From Nitrososphaeria archaeon (lineage in GTDB: Archaea; Thermoproteota; Nitrososphaeria; JACIWG01): 12,627 bases of DNA. Positions 1-6,800 of the stretch are shown here, one piece after another (position 1 is the stretch's first letter; the number at the start of each line of letters is the position of its first letter). The position numbers and the translations under genes were made by a program. A model generated the notes under the pieces. It had not been told where the DNA came from. It made no database searches and saw only the letters and a list, made by a program, of their open reading frames with translations. The DNA is taken from contig JARVJS010000146.1 in the NCBI GenBank assembly GCA_029776125.1, forward strand, positions 1 to 12,627, written 5' to 3'.

Positions 1-454
1 CCCTAGGGTAAACTTTGATTTGCAGACGTTTACTTGCCTCCAAAAGTGCAGATCTAACCTTCTCTGAATAGGGAAATGTTACGTCGGTGAACACAACATT
101 CCCATCCTCTCCTTCAAAGAAAGTTGACTTTCTAGACTTTGTAAAATCTATTATCTGGTCAGGAACTACAAATGACCCTGGAGAAAGCTTCCTATTTAAG
201 GAACCCACGGCATTTGTTGCAATAGCAAAATTTACACCCAACTTTTTGAGAGAATAGATGTTTGCACGATAGTTTATTTTATGGGGAGGAAGAGAGTAGC
301 CTATTCCATGCCTTGGCAAGAACAATATGTTCTGAAAACCCTTAACAGAGTAGAGTTCAGCAAAACCATAAGGTGTTTCAACTTCGTGCTTTTCAGAAAG
401 TTCGAAAATTTTACCCATACCTGTTCCAGCTATTATAGCATACTTTGAACGCAT
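1..454 (-). CDS. mtnP: S-methyl-5'-thioadenosine / purine nucleoside phosphorylase (PNP family 2), 3' end missing
   Basis: Phosphorolysis of 5'-methylthioadenosine (or a related purine nucleoside) to the free base and methylthioribose-1-phosphate in the cytoplasm, for purine and methionine salvage. The first 151 residues are present; the C-terminal part lies beyond the left edge. Family signatures seen: N-terminal nucleoside-phosphorylase strand and loop IIAGTGMG (7-14), VETPYG (25-30), FLPRHG (45-50), PPHKINYRANI (56-66), ATNAVGSL (79-86) and VVPDQIIDFTKSR (96-108). These match the MTAP/MTIP group of archaea and eukaryotes. The ATG at 454 has no Shine-Dalgarno but a TATA-like box about 24 bp upstream, so the mRNA is probably leaderless. 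Transcribed divergently from the aIF2-beta operon. The choice between methylthioadenosine, methylthioinosine and general purine nucleoside as substrate cannot be made, because the specificity residues near the C-terminus are missing. Confidence 0.9.
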   Translation of the reverse strand, partial: MRSKYAIIAGTGMGKIFELSEKHEVETPYGFAELYSVKGFQNILFLPRHGIGYSLPPHKINYRANIYSLKKLGVNFAIATNAVGSLNRKLSPGSFVVPDQIIDFTKSRKSTFFEGEDGNVVFTDVTFPYSEKVRSALLEASKRLQIKVYPR

Positions 455-472
455 ACAGAGGATAATAAGATA

Positions 473-484
473 CAAATATATTTC
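473..484 (-). promoter_or_regulatory. TATA-like box for the nucleoside phosphorylase gene
   Basis: On the minus strand GAAATATATTTG is centred about 24 bp upstream of the ATG at 454. That is close to the archaeal TATA-to-start-site distance, so transcription would begin at or next to the start codon. No Shine-Dalgarno precedes the ATG, which fits a leaderless transcript. Confidence 0.5.
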
Positions 485-518
485 TATTACTAATTTTATT
501 AAAGCCTGTTGTTAGAGA

Positions 519-532
519 AAATTATTATAATA
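519..532 (+). promoter_or_regulatory. TATA-like box for the aIF2-beta / topo VI operon
   Basis: AAATTATTATAATA lies about 25-30 bp before position 553, which gives a leader of some 8 nt before the TTG at 561. An A/G-rich stretch (GAGAAA, 514-519) sits just upstream where the TFB recognition element is expected. It is back-to-back with the phosphorylase promoter inside a 106-bp gap, and is the only clear promoter for the plus-strand run that follows. Confidence 0.45.
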
Positions 533-560
533 GTACTGTATAGAGCACAGTAGAAGAAGA

Positions 561-974
561 TTGAGCCTAACATATGACGAGCTTCTGAAAAGGTTAAGGG
601 AGAAGGCTAAGCCAGTGGAAACTAAGAAGGAATGGAGACTTGAGCTTCCAAAAGTGGATATTATATGGCTTGGAAACAAGACTATAATAAGAAACTATAT
701 GGACTTTCCAAAAATTTTGAGAAGAGACCCTAACAAGTTTCTAATGTATTTGGCTAAAAAGCTTGCAGTACCAGCCTCACTAGACGGGGAAAGAGCAATA
801 CTTATAGGCAGAAGAGATGAAAGAACAATTACAGCAGTAATAGAAAAGTATGTGAACGAGAGAGTAAAGTGCCCAGTATGTGGAAGCCCTGACACAAATC
901 TTGTTAAAGAAAAGAGACTAGAATTCCTAGTATGCGAGGCTTGCGGAAGCAAATCACCAATCGGTGAAAAATAG
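561..974 (+). CDS. Translation initiation factor aIF2 subunit beta
   Basis: Beta subunit of heterotrimeric aIF2, which delivers initiator Met-tRNA to the small ribosomal subunit. The 137 residues match the usual archaeal length of about 135-145. An N-terminal helix (about 1-17, YDELLKRL) is the segment that docks on the gamma subunit in this family. The alpha-beta core follows (about 20-98, with KTIIRNYMDFPKILRRDP and LDGERAILIGR). A C-terminal zinc ribbon has C104-x2-C107 and C125-x2-C128. The TTG at 561 is the only possible start: the frame is closed by a TAG at 531 with no ATG, GTG or TTG between. First gene of the run, with a short leader. The stop codon directly abuts the next start codon at 975, suggesting translational coupling. 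Confidence 0.95.
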   Translation: MSLTYDELLKRLREKAKPVETKKEWRLELPKVDIIWLGNKTIIRNYMDFPKILRRDPNKFLMYLAKKLAVPASLDGERAILIGRRDERTITAVIEKYVNERVKCPVCGSPDTNLVKEKRLEFLVCEACGSKSPIGEK

Positions 975-1292
975 TTGGCTGAGGAAAAAAAGTATATTGT
1001 GAGAATCATACGTGCACCGCATTATAAAATAGTTAATGTATGCGATGAAGAAGTTTTTGGACTCACCCTAGAAGAAGGAGGCCTCGTGATAAGTATTTCT
1101 AAAGAATTTTATGAAGGAGAAAAGGTTGGGGAAGAGGAGCTTCTAAAGCTTTTAAGTGAATCTTCAATAATAAACCTTACAGGGGAAAGATGTGTTGCTT
1201 TAGCAATAAATAGGGGCTTCGCACATAAGGATGCAGTTAAAAAGGTTAAAAGTGTACCATTTCTTATGATATTTAAGTTTACGAGGTGGTAG
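975..1292 (+). CDS. DUF424 family archaeal protein
   Basis: A 105-aa soluble protein of the archaeal DUF424 family, function unknown. Family features seen: an N-terminal beta strand (6-13), a central segment VCDEEVFG..LEEGGLVISISKEFYEG (22-48), INLTGERCVALAINRG (66-81), and a C-terminal strand with VPFLMIF (94-100). The TTG start begins on the base after the aIF2-beta stop. A GGTGA (962-966) inside the end of aIF2-beta is a plausible Shine-Dalgarno. From memory, DUF424 genes lie beside aIF2-beta in several archaea. Its place between two initiation-factor genes points to a role near translation initiation or aIF2, but that is inference from context only. No catalytic motif or membrane segment is visible. 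Confidence 0.85.
   Translation: MAEEKKYIVRIIRAPHYKIVNVCDEEVFGLTLEEGGLVISISKEFYEGEKVGEEELLKLLSESSIINLTGERCVALAINRGFAHKDAVKKVKSVPFLMIFKFTRW
1283..1288 (+). promoter_or_regulatory. Shine-Dalgarno that sets the aIF1A start
   Basis: GAGGTG at 1283-1288 is complementary to the 3' end of archaeal 16S rRNA and lies 6 nt before the TTG at 1295. The longer reading (GTG at 1286) would start inside this site and has no ribosome binding site of its own, so 1295 is preferred. Confidence 0.6.
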
Positions 1293-1294
1293 GT

Positions 1295-1606
1295 TTGGGT
1301 AAAAGGAAGGTTTTAAGCGAGGAAGAGTTGAAGGAACTTGTTCTCCCAGGAGAAGGGGAACTTTTAGGTGTTGTTGTAAAGCTTATGGGAAGTGATCATG
1401 TTCTAGTAAAGTGCACTGACGGTAAAACAAGAATCGGTAGAATAATAGGCAAGCTTAAGAGAAAGATTTGGATCAGAGAAGGAGATGTTGTTCTAGTAGC
1501 ACCATGGGAGTTTAAAAGTGACGAGAGAGCAGATGTTATATGGCGTTATACTGTAGCACAAGTTGATTGGCTGAAAGCAAACAAGTACCTTCCAGAAGAG
1601 TTGTAG
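1295..1606 (+). CDS. Translation initiation factor aIF1A
   Basis: Archaeal aIF1A, the homologue of eIF1A and bacterial IF1, which binds the A site of the small subunit and supports scanning-independent start selection with aIF1 and aIF2. The 103-residue product is an S1-like OB fold: PGEGELLGVVVKLMGSDHVLVK (18-39), then CTDGKTRIGRIIGKLKRKIWIREGDVVLV, the conserved basic RNA-binding face. The C-terminal helix carries DVIWRYTVAQVDWLK. A basic N-terminal tail (GKRK) fits the family. Start chosen at TTG 1295 because of the Shine-Dalgarno at 1283-1288; a GTG at 1286 would add three residues. Two bases separate it from the DUF424 stop and three from the RIO1 start, so it sits firmly inside the operon. 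Confidence 0.93.
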   Translation: MGKRKVLSEEELKELVLPGEGELLGVVVKLMGSDHVLVKCTDGKTRIGRIIGKLKRKIWIREGDVVLVAPWEFKSDERADVIWRYTVAQVDWLKANKYLPEEL

Positions 1607-1609
1607 AAG

Positions 1610-2392
1610 ATGGAGGAAGAAGAATTTTTTACGGAAAAGGAGCTTAGAAGACTCTTTAGACTAACAACACATGGGAAGAAGAGAATACTTTTAGAAAGAG
1701 ATAGGGAAGAGGAGGAGGTATTCGAGGAAGTATTTGATAAAAGGACGATGATGACATTATATGAGATCGTCAAAAAGAAGGTTATTTATAGGCTTGATGG
1801 AGCGATAGGGTCCGGTAAAGAGTCAAAAATATTTCATGGAATAGACTATAATGGGAATGAGGTTGCTGTAAAAATATTTTTGACGACAACGGCCGAGTTT
1901 AAAAAAAGGTTACCGTATATTTTAGGAGACAAGAGGTTTGAGGGTGGAAAAAGAGGAGGATACTTTCTAATAAAACTCTGGGCTAGAAAAGAGTATGTGA
2001 ACCTACAGTCTGCATATGATAATGGTGTTAGTGTTCCAAAACCTATAATAGTATTGAATAATGTTCTAGTTATGGAATTTATTGGAAAAGATGGAAAGAG
2101 GGCACCACTACTTTCAGAAGTTAAGCCTACAAAAACAGATTATATTAGGGTGATTAGAATGATAAGAAGATTGTACCTTAAAGCAAGACTGGTACACGCA
2201 GACCTATCAGAGCATAATATTTTCAAATGGGGATCAAAAATATATTTCTTCGACTTCGGTTCAGCTGTAGAATCAGGCCACCCAAACGCCACAGAATTTT
2301 TATATAGAGACGTTAGAAATGTGAACAGATTCTTTCTAAAGAACGGTATACAAGTTTGGGATGAGGATAGAGTGTTAAAAGGTGTAATATAA
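1610..2392 (+). CDS. rio1: RIO1-type serine/threonine protein kinase/ATPase
   Basis: Atypical kinase/ATPase acting in late maturation of the small ribosomal subunit. The 260-aa length is normal for archaeal RIO1. An acidic, lysine-rich N-terminal helix region (1-55) precedes the kinase fold. Motifs: P-loop GSGKESKIF (67-75), catalytic lysine in VAVKIF (K88), the RIO-specific insert region with RFEGG (109-113), hinge VLVMEFIG (152-159), catalytic loop VHADLSEHN (195-203, D198 and N203), and metal-binding segment FDFGSAV (D215) followed by HPNATEFLYRDVRNV. In RIO1 the metal loop usually reads like IDVSQ; here it is a protein-kinase-like DFG, with the essential Asp kept. Starts at ATG 1610, three bases after aIF1A, with only a weak purine-rich site upstream. 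Neighbouring the KH protein makes biological sense, as their eukaryotic counterparts act on the same pre-40S particle. Confidence 0.95.
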   Translation: MEEEEFFTEKELRRLFRLTTHGKKRILLERDREEEEVFEEVFDKRTMMTLYEIVKKKVIYRLDGAIGSGKESKIFHGIDYNGNEVAVKIFLTTTAEFKKRLPYILGDKRFEGGKRGGYFLIKLWARKEYVNLQSAYDNGVSVPKPIIVLNNVLVMEFIGKDGKRAPLLSEVKPTKTDYIRVIRMIRRLYLKARLVHADLSEHNIFKWGSKIYFFDFGSAVESGHPNATEFLYRDVRNVNRFFLKNGIQVWDEDRVLKGVI

Positions 2393-2393
2393 T

Positions 2394-2981
2394 ATGGGTC
2401 TGAGAATGGAGGTAAAGATTCCAAGAGATAGAATAGGAGCTCTAATAGGAAAAGGTGGAAAGATAAAGGAGGCTATAGAAAAAGAGTGTGGAGTCAAAAT
2501 AGAGGTTAACAGTGGAACAGGAGACGTTACGGTTTCAACAGATGACCAGACGAACCTTGTAGGCTTAAATAAGGCATTAAATATTGCAAAAGCAATAGGT
2601 AGAGGATTCTCTTACGAGAGAGCAAAAGCATTGTACGATGACGATTACATGCTTGACATAATAGATTTAACAGACTATGCTGGAAAATCAGAATCAAACC
2701 TTGTAAGAATAAAGGGTAGAATAATTGGAGCAGACGGAAAAGCTAGAAGAATAATAGAGGACCTCACAGACACTTACATTTCAGTATATGGGCACACTGT
2801 TTCAATAATAGGAAAAGCTGACGATGTAAAGGCTGCAAGAGAAGCTATAGAGACACTAGCAGAGGGGAGCCTACATAAAACCGTTTATGAAAGACTCCAG
2901 AGAAGAAGGAGTAGAATGAAACTGGAGAGGCTCCAGCTTTGGGAAAGAAGAGGGGAGGAACTTGAGGGAGACATTTTCTGA
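2394..2981 (+). CDS. KH-domain ribosome assembly protein, Dim2/Pno1 (Krr1-like) family
   Basis: RNA-binding protein of the archaeal Dim2/Pno1 family, which binds near the 3' end of small-subunit rRNA during 30S assembly. The 195 residues hold two KH modules: KH1 about 5-72 with the GKGG loop (19-22) in IGALIGKGGKIKEAI, and KH2 about 100-160 with IIGADGKAR (110-118) and SVYGHTVSIIG. A basic C-terminal tail follows (RLQRRRSRMKLERL, 168-181). AGGTG at 2380-2384 sits 9 nt before ATG 2394 and supports this start; an in-frame ATG at 2406 is an alternative. The gene starts one base after the RIO1 stop and its last 20 nt overlap the topo VI-B start. RIO1, Dim2 and aIF1A together form a small-subunit maturation and initiation set. 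Confidence 0.93.
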   Translation: MGLRMEVKIPRDRIGALIGKGGKIKEAIEKECGVKIEVNSGTGDVTVSTDDQTNLVGLNKALNIAKAIGRGFSYERAKALYDDDYMLDIIDLTDYAGKSESNLVRIKGRIIGADGKARRIIEDLTDTYISVYGHTVSIIGKADDVKAAREAIETLAEGSLHKTVYERLQRRRSRMKLERLQLWERRGEELEGDIF

Positions 2982-4506
2982 AATATCGCCAAGCGACTTC
3001 TTTTACAGGAACAGAGACCTAGCAGGATTCACAAACCCCTCAAGAGCACTATATTCTACTGTAAGAGAGCTTGTAGAAAATTCATTAGATGCATGTGAAC
3101 TTGAACGAATATTGCCAGAAGTCTATGTTAGAATAACATCATACGATTCAATGGAGACAGTGGACCCAAAAAAGTACATTATAAGAGTACAAGATAATGG
3201 GCCTGGAGTTGAACCTGAAAAGGTTCCAGAAGCATTCGGTAAAGTATTGTATGGCTCAAAATATAAGCTTAGACAGTCAAGAGGAATGTTCGGCCTAGGG
3301 GGGACAATGGCAATATTATATGGGCAAATAACATCAAACAAGCCTGTTACAATAGAGACTTCAGTAGATGGAATAAAAAGGTACTGCTATAAGCTAATGA
3401 TAGACATTGAAAAGAACAAGCCAATAATAGTTGAGAAGAGGATTGAAGATGGTAGAGGCCTACATGGGACAGTAGTAGAGCTTGTGATAGAGGGAGACTA
3501 TTTAAGGTCTTCAACAAAAATACAGGAATACTTTAAACATACAGCCCTAGTTGTACCGTATGCTAACATAACATTCGTAGACCCAAACGGAAGAATATTC
3601 TATTACTTGAGAACAACAACGGAGATGCCTCCACCACCAAAAGAGACACTCCCACATCCGCATGGAATAGATGTAGAATTTATGAGAAGAACAATAAGAC
3701 AGAGCAACGAGGAAACCCTTGCAAAATTCCTATCAAAAAGATTTCATAGAGTAGGATTAAAGACGGCTATAAAATTTTTACAGTACACTGGAATAGACCC
3801 AAACAGAAGCCCAAAAAGCCTAACAGAAGAAGAGATAGTTAACATGGTTACAGCAATGCACAGATACGAAGAATTCCTACCACCAGATGCAGGATGTCTT
3901 TCACCATTAGGAGAAAACATACTTGCAGCAGGAATAGTTAAAGAGCTTGCACCAGAATTTTTTACAATAGTAGCAAGACCACCATCAGCCTATTCAGGAT
4001 ACCCATTCATTATAGAATTGGCACTAGCATACGGTGGAAAGATGATAGAGAATGGAATAAAACTTTACAGGTTCGCGAACAGAATACCACTACTATATGA
4101 CGAAGCATCAGATGTTTCATGGAAGGTTATAAACGAGGAAATAGACTGGAAAAGGTACAAGATACCCCAAGAGGCTCCGATAGCGGTCATAGTAAACATA
4201 AGCTCAACAAGAATACCCTACAAGACAGTCGGAAAAGAGTATATCGCAGATAGACCTGAAATAGAAAGGGAGATAAAGAACGCATTAAGGGAAGCGCTGA
4301 GAAAACTTTCAGCTTATCTTTCAAGGAGGTCTTCAGAAGAACATGAGAAAAAGAAGATTAACATGTACCTAAAATATTTACCATTGATAGCAAACTTTTC
4401 AAAAGAACTTGCAAAAAAAAGTAGGCCGCCAAACTATAAAAGACTCTTAAGCTCAGGCGAATATGAAGGAGAGCAGAAGAGGATTGAAGAGTTCACCAAC
4501 AGCTAG
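2962..4506 (+). CDS. top6B: Type II DNA topoisomerase VI subunit B (GHKL ATPase)
   Basis: ATPase/transducer subunit of topoisomerase VI (type IIB), which with subunit A passes one duplex through another to decatenate and relax DNA. The 514-aa length is typical. Bergerat/GHKL motifs: N-box RELVENSLDA (35-44; E36 the expected general base, N40 the Mg ligand), G1 box VQDNGPGV (76-83), and ATP lid GMFGLGG (108-114). The helix-2-turn-helix region lies around 240-320 (TAIKFLQYTGIDP, SLTEEEI). The transducer domain follows with RFANRIPLLYDEA around 370-382, and ends in a lysine-rich helix that meets subunit A. It starts at a TTG, with a GGGGAGGA (2952-2959) close upstream. It overlaps the KH gene by 20 nt and the subunit A gene by up to 44 nt, which suggests coupled, stoichiometric synthesis. 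Confidence 0.96.
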   Translation: MRETFSEISPSDFFYRNRDLAGFTNPSRALYSTVRELVENSLDACELERILPEVYVRITSYDSMETVDPKKYIIRVQDNGPGVEPEKVPEAFGKVLYGSKYKLRQSRGMFGLGGTMAILYGQITSNKPVTIETSVDGIKRYCYKLMIDIEKNKPIIVEKRIEDGRGLHGTVVELVIEGDYLRSSTKIQEYFKHTALVVPYANITFVDPNGRIFYYLRTTTEMPPPPKETLPHPHGIDVEFMRRTIRQSNEETLAKFLSKRFHRVGLKTAIKFLQYTGIDPNRSPKSLTEEEIVNMVTAMHRYEEFLPPDAGCLSPLGENILAAGIVKELAPEFFTIVARPPSAYSGYPFIIELALAYGGKMIENGIKLYRFANRIPLLYDEASDVSWKVINEEIDWKRYKIPQEAPIAVIVNISSTRIPYKTVGKEYIADRPEIEREIKNALREALRKLSAYLSRRSSEEHEKKKINMYLKYLPLIANFSKELAKKSRPPNYKRLLSSGEYEGEQKRIEEFTNS

Positions 4507-5566
4507 AAAAAGGGAAGTTCAGGAACAATTAAAGACACTGGGAGAAAAAATATACTATCAAATAGAGAATGGAATATTTCCGGAAATAGAGATGCCCAGC
4601 AGGTCAGTAAAAAACATAGTATATGATGAAAGCCTAAAGCAGTATGTTGTTGGAAAGAATAGGGTCAAAAGAAGCTCAAAGAACATAAAACATCTAAGAC
4701 CATTCACGCAGACAGTATGGCTAGCATTCTTTGTGGACAAACTCATAAAAGAAGGAAAAACTTCAACATTAAGAGACGTCTACTATTCAGCCCAAGCATT
4801 TGGAATAGAATTCAAAGACCAAGCAGAATCGGATGAAATAATAACAGACCTTGAGGCCCTACTTGGGAAAGCGAGAGAAGACTATAACGTTTACCCAGAA
4901 GAAAGAAGTGCAATATATGGTGACCTAACAATAGAGTATACAACGCCAGGACATGAGGGAAAAAGATTGAATCTAGCATCACATCCAGACGGATATCTGA
5001 TAGGACCAAGCCTAAGCACAGCAGAGCTAGTGGAAACGTCCGCAAAAATGGTGTTCGCAGTAGAAAAGGGAGGACTATTCACAAGGTTCGTGGAAAACAA
5101 AGTTCATGAAAAATATAATGCACTAATTGTGGACACAGCGGGACAGCCTCCAAGGTCAACAAGATACTTTCTAAGAAGACTAAACCAGGAACTAGGCTTA
5201 CCAGTCTATGTTCTCACAGACGCAGACCCCTACGGAATGCACATTTACATGGTAATAGCTTCAGGGTCAGCGAACGCAGCACACCTAACAGAACTTACAG
5301 TGCCCACAGCAAAATGGCTTGGCGTAACAGCAACAGACATAGAAACATATAGACTACCCTACGTGAAACTAACTGAAGAGGATATAAAAAGAGCTTATGA
5401 GCTAAAAAACGACCCAAGATACAAGGATGAAAGGTTCCAGAAGGAACTGGACGTCTTCCTTAAAAAGCAAAAGAAGGCGGAGCTTGAAGCCTTCGCAAAA
5501 TATTCACTAGACTACATAGTGGACAAGTATCTTCCAGACAAACTAAAAGAAGTTAAGAAAGAATAG
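4463..5566 (+). CDS. top6A: Type II DNA topoisomerase VI subunit A (Spo11-like)
   Basis: DNA-cleaving subunit of topoisomerase VI and the archaeal relative of meiotic Spo11. A 5Y-CAP winged-helix domain (about 75-150) holds STLRDVYYSAQ; by alignment to Spo11 the nucleophile is the second tyrosine, Y108. The TOPRIM domain has FAVEKGG (E201) and LTDADPYG (D253, D255) for Mg binding. The C-terminal region with NDPRYKDERFQKEL and KKAELEAFAKY is the usual dimer-closing part. Length 367 aa is normal. The start is uncertain: ATG 4463 has a poor Shine-Dalgarno, while TTG 4484 has AAGGAGA (4466-4472) 11 nt upstream and would remove seven residues. Either start overlaps the end of subunit B (44 or 23 nt), consistent with translational coupling. 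Confidence 0.96.
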   Translation: MKESRRGLKSSPTARKREVQEQLKTLGEKIYYQIENGIFPEIEMPSRSVKNIVYDESLKQYVVGKNRVKRSSKNIKHLRPFTQTVWLAFFVDKLIKEGKTSTLRDVYYSAQAFGIEFKDQAESDEIITDLEALLGKAREDYNVYPEERSAIYGDLTIEYTTPGHEGKRLNLASHPDGYLIGPSLSTAELVETSAKMVFAVEKGGLFTRFVENKVHEKYNALIVDTAGQPPRSTRYFLRRLNQELGLPVYVLTDADPYGMHIYMVIASGSANAAHLTELTVPTAKWLGVTATDIETYRLPYVKLTEEDIKRAYELKNDPRYKDERFQKELDVFLKKQKKAELEAFAKYSLDYIVDKYLPDKLKEVKKE

Positions 5567-5583
5567 GAAAAGTTAATATTATT

Positions 5584-5802
5584 ATGAAAATGCTCCAACA
5601 TAGTATGGGAAAAGAGGAGACAGAGGCAAGATTAAATTTTCTAACAAAAATTATTGGCCTAATAATGCTTCTAATCGGCCTATTCCTAGAATATGGAATA
5701 CTAACAACAACAATGTATCCGCCACTCGCGGGAATGTTCCAGATGATAGCAGTGATTCTTATCGTGGTCGGAGCAATTTCATTGATTGTGAAAATATTCT
5801 AA
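5584..5802 (+). CDS. Small two-helix membrane protein, function unknown
   Basis: A 72-aa protein with a charged N-terminus (MGKEETEAR) and two predicted membrane helices at about 21-40 (KIIGLIMLLIGLFLEYGIL) and 51-70 (MFQMIAVILIVVGAISLIV), joined by a short loop containing PP (46-47). I do not recognise a family. It begins 17 bp after the topo VI-A stop on the same strand, so it may be the last cistron of that operon. Its Shine-Dalgarno is weak (GGAAAAG, 5567-5573). In-frame ATGs at 5590 and 5605 are alternative starts. It ends 26 bp from the convergent ABC permease gene. Composition matches its neighbours and the hydrophobic pattern is clear, so it is likely real. Confidence 0.6.
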   Translation: MKMLQHSMGKEETEARLNFLTKIIGLIMLLIGLFLEYGILTTTMYPPLAGMFQMIAVILIVVGAISLIVKIF

Positions 5803-5806
5803 AAAA
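5801..5806 (-). terminator. Possible T-tract terminator for the ABC operon
   Basis: On the minus strand a run of six T lies 23-28 nt downstream of the permease stop codon at 5829. Archaeal termination can occur at such T-tracts without a hairpin. It overlaps the stop codon of the convergent small membrane gene. There is no hairpin or other support. Confidence 0.25.
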
Positions 5807-5828
5807 TATGTTTGGGACAGTAGACCAC

Positions 5829-6800
5829 CTACCTAATCTCCTGCCTTATGAAAAGTGTATAGGATGCAATGAACAATACTATTGTTAAAGTAGTAAGTAC
5901 AAGTATATTAGGCCATGCAGAAAACAAGTTCATTACAAGAGAAGTTGAAGCTGATGAACTTGGAGCTGTTGGGATGCGGCCACCAGCAATGGTGCCCGCC
6001 CCAGCATATACACCTAAAACATAATGAGCAATGCTAGTGAAATGATAGTTTGGAGTAAAACTATTTATTAATGAAGATATCTGAGCCCGAGCCGCCATCT
6101 GAGAAGTATACTGTTGCATTTCAGGAGGCCTAAACGTTGTAGCATTGCTTCTTGTAATATTCTGTGGTGTAAAACTTACGGGAACAAGAGCTGAAGCGAC
6201 AAGTGATGCAATAACGGGTATTATAAAGACAAAGACAGCCCACAATATTACACCAACTATAATACTCTGGGAGGAGCGCCTAGTGGCTGTTGAGAGGAAA
6301 GCGGAGATGGCATAATATGTCATCGCAAAAAGTATCGAGAATATCATAAATATTATTAGCCTAACAACGTCTTCAGGGGGAGGGGATATTCCGAGTGCAA
6401 CAATTGCAATACCAACATTTACTACAGAAGATACAAGAACAGCTAAAGAAACCGACAAAAATGCTGCAATAAACTTTCCATTAAAGACCATATCCCTGTA
6501 TATTGGCTGCGCTAAAACAATCTTTAAAGTACCTTTCTCCCTTTCACCAGATATTACATCAAAGCCCAAGGCTAAACCAACTATAGGAGCAAAGTAGGAC
6601 ATTATAGTGACAAGAGAGTATGCTATAGAACCTAGAAAGCCCCTCGGCAAGGCACGCTGAGTACTAGAAGAGACACTTACGTATACTGTCCCCTGAGCTA
6701 CAATAACAAGAAGTACAAATATCGTTACAAGTATGAGGAATCTTTTACTCTTAATAATGTCAGAAAACTCCTTAGATGCAACAGTAAATACACTAGGCAT
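5829..6800 (-). CDS. ABC-2 type transporter permease
   Basis: Membrane subunit of an ABC-2 exporter, paired with the ATPase gene it overlaps. The 323 residues have about six membrane helices: 20-42, 56-78, 110-137, 146-170, 178-206 and 296-317. The first cytoplasmic loop carries the ABC-2 hallmark SGEREKGTLKIVLAQPIYR (84-102), where the coupling helix meets the ATPase. A long extracellular segment (about 207-295), rich in Ser, Thr, Asn, Ala and Pro, lies between helices 5 and 6 and is unusual beside minimal family members. The ATG at 6800 has a strong Shine-Dalgarno (AAGGAGGGG, 6816-6808) and lies inside the last 8 nt of the ATPase gene. NosY-like permeases of this type move varied substrates, so no substrate can be assigned. 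Last gene of the secreted-protein/ATPase/permease operon. Confidence 0.88.
   Translation of the reverse strand: MPSVFTVASKEFSDIIKSKRFLILVTIFVLLVIVAQGTVYVSVSSSTQRALPRGFLGSIAYSLVTIMSYFAPIVGLALGFDVISGEREKGTLKIVLAQPIYRDMVFNGKFIAAFLSVSLAVLVSSVVNVGIAIVALGISPPPEDVVRLIIFMIFSILFAMTYYAISAFLSTATRRSSQSIIVGVILWAVFVFIIPVIASLVASALVPVSFTPQNITRSNATTFRPPEMQQYTSQMAARAQISSLINSFTPNYHFTSIAHYVLGVYAGAGTIAGGRIPTAPSSSASTSLVMNLFSAWPNILVLTTLTIVLFIASYTLFIRQEIR

Noticed and set aside
695..1009. 104-codon minus-strand frame across aIF2-beta
   Set aside because: Lies antisense to a gene with clear zinc-ribbon and family motifs, and has Ser/Leu-rich shadow composition and no homology I recognise.
4812..5100. Minus-strand frames inside topo VI-A
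   Set aside because: Antisense to the conserved TOPRIM region, with no ribosome site or domain pattern.
5803..5828. Hairpin terminator between the convergent small membrane gene and ABC permease
   Set aside because: No stem of useful length is visible in the 26-bp gap; only a six-T run remains as a weak candidate.
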